The notes beneath the pieces are model-generated. The model was not told where the DNA came from and ran no database searches. It was given only the letters and a program-made list of their open reading frames with translations. Below, one piece after another: positions 1 through 6,078 of a stretch of DNA of 24,695 nt; position 1 is the stretch's first letter; each line of letters begins with the position of its first letter. The stretch is from the IMG/VR virus record IMGVR_UViG_3300007539_000203, positions 1 through 24,695 of that record. One strand, given 5' to 3'. The DNA is from a virus. Made by a program: the position numbers and the translations under genes.

Positions 1-98
1 ATTCTTTGTCGGATAAGATGAATGAACTATACATTGAAATGACCGAGAAGGTCGGAAAGGACGTAGTAAATGCGTACATACGAGCTATTAATCAGTGA
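1..98 (+). CDS. C-terminal end of an unknown protein (cut by the window edge)
   Basis: The reading frame starting at base 3 is open from the window edge to a TGA at 96-98 and encodes a short charged helical tail ending VNAYIRAINQ. An in-frame ATG at 18 would give only 26 residues and lacks a clear ribosome binding site, so this is more likely the end of a gene that starts upstream. The next gene starts inside it at base 70. I do not recognise the family. Confidence 0.5.
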   Translation, partial: SLSDKMNELYIEMTEKVGKDVVNAYIRAINQ

Positions 99-243
99 GT
101 CAATAGGCTATTGCGTACAAGTAGAAGCCAATAGTCTTGAAGAGGCACATACAAACTACCATGCAGGACTGGCAACAGAGCCTTATGGTGAGTGGACTGT
201 AGATAGATTTGTAGTAGAAGGAAAGGAACTAAACGATGACTAA
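70..243 (+). CDS. Small unknown phage protein, 57 aa
   Basis: An ATG at 70 is preceded by an AAAGGA ribosome binding site about nine bases upstream, inside the end of the preceding gene. The product begins MRTYELLISESIGYCVQVEA and ends VVEGKELNDD. It is acidic and has a beta-alpha-beta look: a strand, a helix containing SLEEAHTNYHAGLA, then the strand WTVDRFVVEG. It overlaps the next gene by eight bases, so translation is probably coupled. The next gene encodes a protein of the same size and layout and may be a paralogue. No function can be assigned; small early phage proteins of this type are often host-takeover factors, which is only a guess here. Confidence 0.6.
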   Translation: MRTYELLISESIGYCVQVEANSLEEAHTNYHAGLATEPYGEWTVDRFVVEGKELNDD

Positions 244-406
244 GCGATGGTATGTCGTAACAGTAACTGAGCTTGTTACTCAGTATGAGGTCGAAGGTGA
301 AACTGAACAAGATGCATATGATAACTTCTGGGAAGGGTCATATACAAATGAACAGGAGATTGACCTAAGAAACGAAGAGATAATGGAAGCATATGAGATA
401 AAGTAA
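236..406 (+). CDS. Small unknown phage protein, 56 aa, possible paralogue of the previous gene
   Basis: The ATG at 236 overlaps the previous stop (ATGACTAA) and has an AAGGA site about nine bases upstream. The product starts MTKRWYVVTVTELVTQYEVE and is strongly acidic after that (ETEQDAYDNFWEG, then a Glu-rich helix). The order strand, strand ending in a Val-Glu pair, then acidic helix with aromatic residues resembles the preceding 57-aa protein. The gene is joined to the next by TAATG. No enzymatic motif or membrane segment is visible. Function unknown. Confidence 0.65.
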   Translation: MTKRWYVVTVTELVTQYEVEGETEQDAYDNFWEGSYTNEQEIDLRNEEIMEAYEIK

Positions 407-510
407 TGGAATGGTTAGACTCATGGACTCATTGGTGGTTACTTGCTATGGTAACTATCAATACAGGTCTTAACACAATAGTATTCTTTAAGCACAGGTT
501 TAAACAATGA
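406..510 (+). CDS. Tiny single-span membrane protein, 34 aa
   Basis: The ATG at 406 shares its A with the preceding stop codon (TAATG) and the stop overlaps the next start (ATGA at 507). The product begins with a Trp-rich stretch (MEWLDSWTHWWLLAMVTINT) and continues through hydrophobic GLNTIVFF to a basic end, KHRFKQ. That is the profile of a one-pass inner-membrane peptide with the basic tail probably in the cytoplasm. There is no separate ribosome binding site, so expression would depend on coupling. It could be a superinfection or host-inhibition peptide, but nothing in the sequence proves this. Confidence 0.5.
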   Translation: MEWLDSWTHWWLLAMVTINTGLNTIVFFKHRFKQ

Positions 511-674
511 ACGAAAAAATAACAATACTTAGCTATGAAGATACAGACGATGGGGGTGCTATATTACACCTCTCTATTTCACCTGAAGTGCAGCAAGCTC
601 TCATACAAGAAGGGTTTACTGCAGTAATTAAACGTAGTATCGAGGAAGGATATTGGGATGAAGAAAGCAGTTAG
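507..674 (+). CDS. Small unknown phage protein, 55 aa
   Basis: It starts at ATG 507 within an ATGA overlap and ends at TAG 672-674, inside the next gene, which begins at 658. The product begins MNEKITILSYEDTDDGGAIL, has two predicted strands followed by a helix (SPEVQQALIQEGFTAVIKRS) and ends acidic. No cysteines, membrane segment or known motif. Support is the continuous overlap chain with its neighbours and the phage-like composition. Function unknown. Confidence 0.55.
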   Translation: MNEKITILSYEDTDDGGAILHLSISPEVQQALIQEGFTAVIKRSIEEGYWDEESS

Positions 675-948
675 TCCTAAACACTACAAAGATGTAGTTC
701 CAGGCTTTCAATACATGAACTTGATGGTCTATCTACTAAAAGACTTTGTAGGCGTTGAGTCACACTTGATGGGTCAGATCTACAAGTATCTTATGAGATA
801 CGGTAAGAAAGATACCAAGACTCAAGAGCTAGGCAAGGTACTCTGGTACACCACACACCTGATGGTGGGTCAAGGAGCTAAGCCCGAAGAAATAAATGAA
901 ATAGTCAAGGAGGCTATTGATGCCTACAGGAAAGGAAATAACTTGTAA
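658..948 (+). CDS. DUF3310 family protein (T7 gp1.7-like)
   Basis: The 96-aa product has the DUF3310 pattern: an N-terminal SPKHYKD box, a central hydrophobic helix, then KYLMRYGKKD followed by a helix containing KVLWYTTHLM. In T7 the DUF3310-bearing protein gp1.7 acts on nucleotide pools as a dTMP/dGMP kinase; whether this homologue is a kinase is inference. Length is close to a bare DUF3310 domain. AGGAAGGA lies seven bases before the ATG, and the start overlaps the preceding gene by 17 bases. It sits before replication genes, as gp1.7 does in T7. Confidence 0.75.
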   Translation: MKKAVSPKHYKDVVPGFQYMNLMVYLLKDFVGVESHLMGQIYKYLMRYGKKDTKTQELGKVLWYTTHLMVGQGAKPEEINEIVKEAIDAYRKGNNL

Positions 949-1057
949 ACACTGTAAGAACAAACAATACGTCTCTCAAGCTTTAGCAGAGCTTGGGAGG
1001 CTATACTGTTACTGTTGTCAAAATGAAATTAAATTAGAGGAATATAAAGATGATTAA
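920..1057 (+). CDS. Small zinc-ribbon peptide, 45 aa
   Basis: The ATG at 920 has one of the best ribosome binding sites in the region (AAGGAGG, seven bases upstream), placed inside the DUF3310 gene. The 45-aa product begins MPTGKEITCKHCKNKQ and has two Cys-x2-Cys knuckles, C9/C12 and C30/C33 (CYCC), separated by 17 residues, followed by an acidic tail. This spacing suggests one bound zinc. It overlaps the SSB start by eight bases, so the two are likely co-translated. Function unknown; a nucleic-acid or protein adaptor is plausible. Confidence 0.65.
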   Translation: MPTGKEITCKHCKNKQYVSQALAELGRLYCYCCQNEIKLEEYKDD

Positions 1058-1544
1058 AGAAGCACGTACTGTCATTATCCGTGATGTTGAACTACACTAC
1101 CCTAACCTGAACCCAGAAAGTCCTAAGTCACCTTTTGGTACTATGCAATGGGATGTGCAGATCAGAACACGAGATAAAGCTGCTGCAAAAGAAATGCAAG
1201 AGAAATACTACATCACCATGAAGAAAGAGGAAGATGAACAAGGTGATTACTGGAAGGCAAACCTTAAGCGTAAAGTTGTTAAACGTGATGGCTCAAAGAA
1301 TACACCGCCAGAAGTAGTTGATGGTAATAAACAACCAATTAGTAGTATCAATATTGGTAACGGATCTGTAGGTAATATCATGCTATTCCAGTATCCATAT
1401 GATACAGCTGGACGTAAAGGTGTAGCCTCAATGCTATCCAAAGTACAAGTAGTGGATCTTAAATTATATCAACCGAATAGCGGAACTGACTTCGATGTTG
1501 TAGAAGGTTCTGCACCAACAGAAGGTGCTGCGGTAGACTTTTAA
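1050..1544 (+). CDS. Single-stranded DNA-binding protein (T7 gp2.5-type role)
   Basis: A 164-aa protein with a beta-rich body consistent with an OB fold and an acidic, low-complexity C-terminus that ends in phenylalanine (EGSAPTEGAAVDF). An acidic tail ending in Phe is the hallmark of gp2.5-like SSBs, where it contacts DNA polymerase and the helicase-primase. The N-terminus reads MIKEARTVIIRDVELHYPNL, and size, gene order (before polymerase) and tail all agree. It may belong to the phage DUF2815-type SSBs. GAGG lies about nine bases before the ATG. Role: coats ssDNA at the fork and in recombination. The SSB call is good; the exact family is less certain. Confidence 0.75.
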   Translation: MIKEARTVIIRDVELHYPNLNPESPKSPFGTMQWDVQIRTRDKAAAKEMQEKYYITMKKEEDEQGDYWKANLKRKVVKRDGSKNTPPEVVDGNKQPISSINIGNGSVGNIMLFQYPYDTAGRKGVASMLSKVQVVDLKLYQPNSGTDFDVVEGSAPTEGAAVDF

Positions 1545-1864
1545 TGGCTGAGATAATCGACTTTAGTACAAGACTTGCTGATAAGAAAATTGAAGTCGAG
1601 CTAGAAAACAATGGGCAACTATTACTCGAAATGGGTATAGTTGCTCTTTGGACTGCTATAGGCGGTCATAGGCTTAAGGACTTGATGGAACATGAAGCAT
1701 ATATGTTCTTCTTCTTACAATTCTCTGGTATCTGTTTTGAATCAATGGAAGCAGAGCTATTAGTTGTAGATGAAGATGGTAACTTAGGAATTGAATCAAG
1801 CTTAAGGGAGCAATTGGAAAGTGCAGTCACAGACGTTGAGAAAGAGCTTGCAACCAGTCATTAG
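1544..1864 (+). CDS. Unknown protein, 106 aa
   Basis: The start codon shares its A with the SSB stop (TAATG), so translation is coupled to the SSB. The product begins MAEIIDFSTRLADKKIEVEL and has a hydrophobic middle (MGIVALWTAIGG and YMFFFLQFSGICFESM) framed by acidic helices. The middle could be a buried core or membrane-associated. No catalytic motif recognised. Its neighbours suggest a role in replication or nucleotide metabolism, but this is not shown by the sequence. Confidence 0.6.
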   Translation: MAEIIDFSTRLADKKIEVELENNGQLLLEMGIVALWTAIGGHRLKDLMEHEAYMFFFLQFSGICFESMEAELLVVDEDGNLGIESSLREQLESAVTDVEKELATSH

Positions 1865-2096
1865 CGACTTGCAAGATGTAATTGATTATTGGTCTGAAGC
1901 CACTGTAAGAGGTGTATCGGATCATACTAATTATTTGTTTCTTATCAAACAGTTAGAACAAATAAAACTATTTATAATAGAGGCAGAAAGGAAAGAGCGT
2001 GATGAAGAATTACGTTTACCTAGCAGGACCGATGGAGGACTGCACAAAACTAAGAATGAAACGGTGGAGGACTCAGGCATCGAATACTTTGGATAG
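1821..2096 (+). CDS. Unknown helical protein, 91 aa, GTG start, tail overlapping the next gene
   Basis: It begins with GTG at 1821 inside the preceding gene, with GGGAG about ten bases upstream. The first two thirds look like two amphipathic helices (VISDLQDVIDYWSEA and YLFLIKQLEQIKLF) ending in a charged stretch, ERKERDEEL. The last ~30 residues are read from the same DNA as the start of the following gene and are low in predicted structure, so the functional part is probably residues 1-60. No known family recognised. The long double overlap makes the exact start and the reality of the tail uncertain. Confidence 0.45.
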   Translation: MQSQTLRKSLQPVISDLQDVIDYWSEATVRGVSDHTNYLFLIKQLEQIKLFIIEAERKERDEELRLPSRTDGGLHKTKNETVEDSGIEYFG

Positions 2097-2436
2097 CTTG
2101 GGTATTAACTGCTTAGACCCAACTAGACGAGTAAGTTTCCATGATGAGTTATATCTTGAGGAAACACAAACACCAGTACAAAGTACTTGCAGACGCATCT
2201 TTAAGATGGACATGCAAGACATAGCTAATAGTACTGTAGTGCTTGCTGATGTCAGGCGAGATAGCGGTAGGGGTACAGGTACTTCTATGGAACTTATGTT
2301 TGCCCATATGAAGAATAAGATAATTATCTTATGGGCAGGTGAAAACGACCTTATACATCCATTCTACGAAAGTATTTATACAGAAAAGTATTTTACTCTT
2401 GAAGAATGTCTTGATGCAATTGTATACTATTATTGA
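2002..2436 (+). CDS. Nucleoside 2-deoxyribosyltransferase-like protein
   Basis: A 144-aa protein with the hallmarks of the nucleoside 2-deoxyribosyltransferase fold. A first strand runs into YLAGPME, with R and K after it. A middle section reads IFKMDMQDIANSTVVLADVR, and RGTGTSMELMFAH carries the helix-starting Glu of the active-site region. A final strand is KIIILWAG. Enzymes of this fold cleave or transfer the N-glycosidic bond of deoxynucleosides or nucleotides; phage copies are presumed to remodel nucleotide pools. I start at ATG 2002; GTG 1999 directly before it is possible. AAAGGA lies upstream. Substrate is not predictable. Confidence 0.65.
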   Translation: MKNYVYLAGPMEDCTKLRMKRWRTQASNTLDSLGINCLDPTRRVSFHDELYLEETQTPVQSTCRRIFKMDMQDIANSTVVLADVRRDSGRGTGTSMELMFAHMKNKIIILWAGENDLIHPFYESIYTEKYFTLEECLDAIVYYY

Positions 2437-2447
2437 GGAGAACTAGA

Positions 2448-2666
2448 ATGAAATTACGTTTTGATACATACACTAAAAGTCTTAATGAAGCAACTAAAGT
2501 ATTCCATGATATTATGGCAACTAATAAATGCGATGATATCAGCTTGCAATACTATGAACATAACGCTTGCTATAACCTGATGGGAAGCATCGATAGTAAA
2601 GAAGTTGCTTATGTTGCTGACCTACTAGATAATGAAAACTGGAATGAAGACTCAAGCGAACTCTAG
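2448..2666 (+). CDS. Unknown small acidic protein, 72 aa
   Basis: The ATG at 2448 is chosen because GAGGAG lies eight bases upstream; an earlier in-frame TTG at 2433 would place that site inside the gene. The product begins MKLRFDTYTKSLNEATKVFH, has a possible beta-alpha-beta layout and ends acidic (ENWNEDSSEL). Two cysteines do not form a zinc motif. It starts 11 bases after the stop of the deoxyribosyltransferase-like gene. No family recognised. Confidence 0.6.
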   Translation: MKLRFDTYTKSLNEATKVFHDIMATNKCDDISLQYYEHNACYNLMGSIDSKEVAYVADLLDNENWNEDSSEL

Positions 2667-2678
2667 AAAGGAATAGAG

Positions 2679-2954
2679 ATGCCTTATATTAAAGAAGAAG
2701 ACCGTACACGCTTTATGTGGGTTGATGATGCACTTAAAAATAGCCCACCTAGAACAGCAGGAGAATTACAATATGTAATTGCTCTTGCTATACATGAGTT
2801 CTTGATGGAGAACCAGTTAAACTATCAATACTGTAATGATGTTATGGGTGCGCTGACAGGTGCTAACATGGAATTCTACAGACGCTTTGTAGCCCCTTAT
2901 GAGGACACAAAGATAAGGGAAAATGGAGATGTATACTATGAGGTATATGAATAG
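2679..2954 (+). CDS. Small conserved phage-type protein (DUF6899-like), 91 aa
   Basis: The sequence MPYIKEEDRTRF, then RTAGELQYVIALAIHEFL, NYQYCNDVMGALTGANMEFY and RRFVAPYEDTKIRENGDVY closely matches what I remember of a conserved family of about 90 aa found in phages and prophages (DUF6899). The function of that family is not known to me. It is all-alpha with a conserved Arg-Arg-x-Val-Ala-Pro-Tyr-Glu box near the end. AAAGGA precedes the ATG by seven bases. The family name is from memory and should be treated as tentative; the CDS itself is secure. Confidence 0.7.
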   Translation: MPYIKEEDRTRFMWVDDALKNSPPRTAGELQYVIALAIHEFLMENQLNYQYCNDVMGALTGANMEFYRRFVAPYEDTKIRENGDVYYEVYE

Positions 2955-3081
2955 CATACGGTCATTCATAGCAACGCCATTTAAAGTAATTATGTTTAGT
3001 TGTGCATGGATATCTTGTCATATAGATGGTAAACAAATTGTAATAGCTATGGTAGACTATGATGACAATAGTAAAATGTAA
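2938..3081 (+). CDS. Possible small membrane protein, 47 aa
   Basis: This frame fills the only sizeable gap in the + block. The ATG at 2938 overlaps the previous gene, with GGAG about ten bases upstream, and the stop is at 3079-3081 inside the next gene. The product begins MRYMNSIRSFIATPFKVIMF, continues SCAWISCH and then has a second short hydrophobic run (IVIAMVDY). It could be membrane-associated. Moderate ribosome binding site and short length make this tentative. Confidence 0.4.
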   Translation: MRYMNSIRSFIATPFKVIMFSCAWISCHIDGKQIVIAMVDYDDNSKM

Positions 3082-3259
3082 TAATAAAGACTCGCTAGGT
3101 AGACCTTGTAGTCAATTTAAAGATGGAGAAAGATTCTGTGGATATCCCAATTGCAATCACATCGCTACTCAGTATCTTAGATATAAGGAAGGATTATCCG
3201 ATGAAGGGAGGCGATGGCTTACCAAACATAGACCAACTGAGCTTCATAAATATGCATAG
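3059..3259 (+). CDS. Small Cys-rich protein, possible zinc finger, 66 aa
   Basis: The start is two adjacent ATG codons at 3059 and 3062, without a strong ribosome binding site. The product carries C7 (VKCNNKD), C17 (RPCSQF), C27 (RFCGYPNC) with C32 and a following H34, a cluster compatible with one zinc site, then a basic helix (EGRRWLTKHRPTE). The gene is overlapped at its end by the next zinc-ribbon gene. Function unknown; nucleic-acid binding is plausible from Cys clustering and basic tail. Confidence 0.5.
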   Translation: MMTIVKCNNKDSLGRPCSQFKDGERFCGYPNCNHIATQYLRYKEGLSDEGRRWLTKHRPTELHKYA

Positions 3260-3371
3260 AACAGTTAGGCTTTGTGATGAATGTAAAACGCCCTTTAAGG
3301 AGGGGGCATTGGACTTTCTCAGTGATGAGTTTGTCTGTCCATATTGTGCAAACGGAAAGGACGAAGAATGA
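3201..3371 (+). CDS. Zinc-ribbon protein coupled to DNA polymerase, 56 aa
   Basis: I choose ATG 3201 because AAGGA lies seven bases upstream; an internal ATG at 3252 would give a 39-aa version with a weak site. The C-terminal part is a clear zinc ribbon: LCDECKTPF, about 20 residues later VCPYCANG, giving two Cys-x2-Cys knuckles. The stop codon overlaps the DNA polymerase start as ATGA, so the two products are probably made together. A polymerase accessory role is possible, but only the coupling supports it. Confidence 0.55.
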   Translation: MKGGDGLPNIDQLSFINMHRTVRLCDECKTPFKEGALDFLSDEFVCPYCANGKDEE

Positions 3372-5170
3372 AACTCGTATTTGACATCGAGACAGACGGT
3401 ATTGAAGCCACAAAGGTGTGGTGTATCGTAGCTCAAGATGTAGACACAAAGAAAGTGTACAAGTGGAGACCAGATGATTTACAGTCTGGTCTTGCTTTTC
3501 TGCAACAAGCAGACGCTTTGATAGGGCATAACATAATTGGTTATGACATAGCAGTACTCAATCAGTTGTATGATATTGATTTATATCAGAATAAAAAGAT
3601 ATATGATACATGGATTATGAGTCAAGTCCTCAACTATAAACGAGGACACAAGCATGGCTTGGCTGGTTGGGGTGAACACCTTAATTATTCTAAGCTAGAG
3701 TTCAATGAATGGGATAAGTTCTCAGAAGAGATGTTAACATACTGTGTTAGAGACGTTGAACTCAATACAAAGGTCTATGAAATCCTAATGAAAGAATTCA
3801 AAGACCAATCAGCTAAGAAACCTCTTATTGCCGCTGGCTTGAGAGCAGAACATGATGCCGCATTATTCGAAGCCAAAGTGAGAATGAAAGGTTGGCTGTT
3901 TGATGTTGAAGCTGCCAACAAGCTGCATAAAGAGATGTGCATTGAAATGGAAGCTATTGAGTCTAGAGTACACCCAAAGTTACCTGAGATGACTATCTAT
4001 GTTGATAAGCAACCTAAGCTAGCTAAGTACACTAAGAAAGGTGACTTTACTGCTGTAACACGTAGACTTCTTACTGAGTATCTGGGTTATGAACCTGAAG
4101 TAGACGACTGGGATCCACAACAAGAGTTCCAACGTAGCTACACTACTCAAGTTACACTCGGTAACATGGAAGAGGTTAAAGAATATCTGTTTAGTATAGG
4201 ATGGAAACCCGATGATTGGAACTACAAGAAGCAGGGATTTGAATTCATTAAGACAAGCCCGAAGCTCACTACAACATCTCTTGAATTACTTGGAGATGTC
4301 GGAAGAGATATTGACCGATACTATACAACAAGATCGAGAAGGTCTATACTCGAAGGCTGGCTTAAGGCGTGTAAGGGAAACAGGCTACATGGAAGAATGT
4401 GGGTTATCGGTACACCTACGTTCAGAGCAAGACACGAAGTAATTACTAACCTACCTAGTGTTGATGCCGCATGGGGTAAAGAGATGCGTAGTCTCTTTAT
4501 CTGTGAGGAAGGATACAAGGTAGTTGGTGCTGACTCAGCTGGTAATCAGATGAGAGCATTATGTCACTACATTGGTGACGAGGACTTCACTAAGGAGGTA
4601 ATAAGTGGTGATATACATTCCTATAACGCAAACATCTTGGGTTCTTCCAGAGGAGATGCGAAACGCTGGCTTTATGCTTATCTATTCGGTGGAGGGGCGA
4701 AGAAGCTTGGTACTATCTTAACAGGTAAACCTGATGCTACTGCTGGAGATACCAGTAAACGAAAGTATCAATCGGCAATTCCTGGATTGGGTAAGATAAA
4801 GTCTAAGTTAGATGAGATATTTAATCAAACCAAATCAGGCTATGGTAAAGCCTTTATTCCTGGTCTTGATGGACGCAGAGTCTATGTAGAGTCAGGACAC
4901 CAAGCACTTAACTATCTATTGCAAAGTGCTGAAGCTATTACCTGTAAGGCGGCTGTTGGTTATGCAATGGAAACAATAGCTTATGAGAACTTAGATGCAT
5001 ATCCTGTCATATTCTATCACGATGAAATGGCATGGGTAGTTAAAGAAGAACACGCTGAACGGGTAAAAGAAATATGCGTTGAGGCATTCCGTGAAGCACC
5101 TAAACAATTCAATGTACAGTGTATGGATGGCGATGGTGTCATTGGTAACTGCTATGCAGACGTACACTAG
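3368..5170 (+). CDS. Family A DNA polymerase with 3'-5' exonuclease domain (T7 gp5-like)
   Basis: The 600-aa replicative polymerase starts at ATG 3368 (AAAGGA upstream); a longer TTG form from 3344 has no such support. Exonuclease motifs: VFDIETDG (D6, E8), GHNIIGYD (D60) and YCVRD (D129). Polymerase motifs: VVGADSAGNQMRAL (catalytic D389), DAKRWLYAYLFGGG (K432, Y436) and FYHDEMAW (H551-D552). Y436 sits where T7 has Tyr526, the residue that accepts dideoxynucleotides. The Glu of T7 motif A is Gln here, as I recall from other phage polymerases. The protein is about 100 aa shorter than T7 gp5 and may lack a thioredoxin-binding loop. It copies the phage genome with the helicase-primase and SSB. 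Confidence 0.96.
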   Translation: MKLVFDIETDGIEATKVWCIVAQDVDTKKVYKWRPDDLQSGLAFLQQADALIGHNIIGYDIAVLNQLYDIDLYQNKKIYDTWIMSQVLNYKRGHKHGLAGWGEHLNYSKLEFNEWDKFSEEMLTYCVRDVELNTKVYEILMKEFKDQSAKKPLIAAGLRAEHDAALFEAKVRMKGWLFDVEAANKLHKEMCIEMEAIESRVHPKLPEMTIYVDKQPKLAKYTKKGDFTAVTRRLLTEYLGYEPEVDDWDPQQEFQRSYTTQVTLGNMEEVKEYLFSIGWKPDDWNYKKQGFEFIKTSPKLTTTSLELLGDVGRDIDRYYTTRSRRSILEGWLKACKGNRLHGRMWVIGTPTFRARHEVITNLPSVDAAWGKEMRSLFICEEGYKVVGADSAGNQMRALCHYIGDEDFTKEVISGDIHSYNANILGSSRGDAKRWLYAYLFGGGAKKLGTILTGKPDATAGDTSKRKYQSAIPGLGKIKSKLDEIFNQTKSGYGKAFIPGLDGRRVYVESGHQALNYLLQSAEAITCKAAVGYAMETIAYENLDAYPVIFYHDEMAWVVKEEHAERVKEICVEAFREAPKQFNVQCMDGDGVIGNCYADVH

Positions 5171-5182
5171 AAAGGACACATT

Positions 5183-5386
5183 ATGGGTAAGTTAAAGAAC
5201 CACCTTATAGGACTCGAAGATGAGTTCTGGGCTGAAGCTAATAATATAATTGGAGCTTGCGCTAATGCAGGAGACTTTATACAGACTATGTTAGAGCATA
5301 GAGATAAACTTCCTCTTGAAACACAAGAAGATATCGTATGCCTACTTGAAGATGCTTGGTATGATAAGTGGAGTAGCTACCAATGA
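5183..5386 (+). CDS. Unknown small acidic protein between polymerase and exonuclease, 67 aa
   Basis: It begins at ATG 5183 with AAAGGA eight bases upstream and ends in an ATGA overlap with the exonuclease. The product begins MGKLKNHLIGLEDEFWAEAN and is predicted all-helical and acidic (TQEDIVCLLEDAWYDKW). No motif recognised. Its place inside the replication core suggests a replication accessory role, without direct evidence. Confidence 0.6.
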   Translation: MGKLKNHLIGLEDEFWAEANNIIGACANAGDFIQTMLEHRDKLPLETQEDIVCLLEDAWYDKWSSYQ

Positions 5387-6069
5387 TAGGTATTATTGAT
5401 GCAGATAGCTGTATATATCAATGTGCTTGGCAACAACCAGACCTTGATACAGCATACAAGAACTATTTAACAGTGGCTAGTAAACACTGGATAGACCCTA
5501 TTTGGGCTGATGAAAACTTTGTTTACTGTGGAGGTAAAGATAACTTCAGATACAAGCTTTGCCCTGACTATAAAGCCAATCGTAAAGAACCGCCTGAAGA
5601 TGCTAACTTGTTTAGACCGCTTATGGAGCGTATCATTGATGAGGGCTTAGCTATACCAGCTCATGGTATGGAAGCCGATGATATGGTGAGAATCAAGGCA
5701 ACTGAATGTGCAAGTCTTAATAAAGAATTTACTGTTGTACATATCGACAAAGACCTTGATTGTATTCCAGGAAAGCACTACAATCCTCGCAAGCAAGAGT
5801 TCTATGAGATTGATATAGATAGTGCAGACTTATTGTATTGGCTTCAGATGCTTAAAGGTGATCCAACGGATAACCTTCCTGGACTACCTAAAGTAGGACC
5901 AAAGAAAGCAGAGAAGATGCTTGCAGGTGTGCCTATGGGTAGACGTAAGCAAAGAGTATTAGCCGCTTACAGAGCTAAGTATGGGATAGTAGACTGGAAA
6001 GAAAAGCTACTTGAAACAGCAAACGGAATTCATATCTTGCGTAGCGAGAATGACTTCTTTGAGATATAG
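5383..6069 (+). CDS. 5'-3' exonuclease, FEN/T7 gp6-like
   Basis: The 228-aa protein has the metal-binding layout of the flap endonuclease/5'-nuclease family: IDADS (D6, D8), YKLCPDYKANRK (arch-region basic residues), GMEADDM (E97, D99, D100), HIDKDLD (D122, D124) and LKGDPTDNLPGLPKVGPKKA (D160, D163 and the helix-three-turn-helix DNA-binding motif). This family removes 5' ends and RNA primers and, in T7, helps degrade host DNA and process concatemers. It is shorter than T7 gp6. Its start overlaps the preceding stop (ATGA). Confidence 0.93.
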   Translation: MIGIIDADSCIYQCAWQQPDLDTAYKNYLTVASKHWIDPIWADENFVYCGGKDNFRYKLCPDYKANRKEPPEDANLFRPLMERIIDEGLAIPAHGMEADDMVRIKATECASLNKEFTVVHIDKDLDCIPGKHYNPRKQEFYEIDIDSADLLYWLQMLKGDPTDNLPGLPKVGPKKAEKMLAGVPMGRRKQRVLAAYRAKYGIVDWKEKLLETANGIHILRSENDFFEI

Positions 6070-6078
6070 GAGAGGACT

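Noticed and set aside
3344-3367. TTG start giving the DNA polymerase eight extra residues
   Set aside because: The ATG at 3368 has AAAGGA at good spacing and begins directly with the exonuclease strand, as expected for the family.
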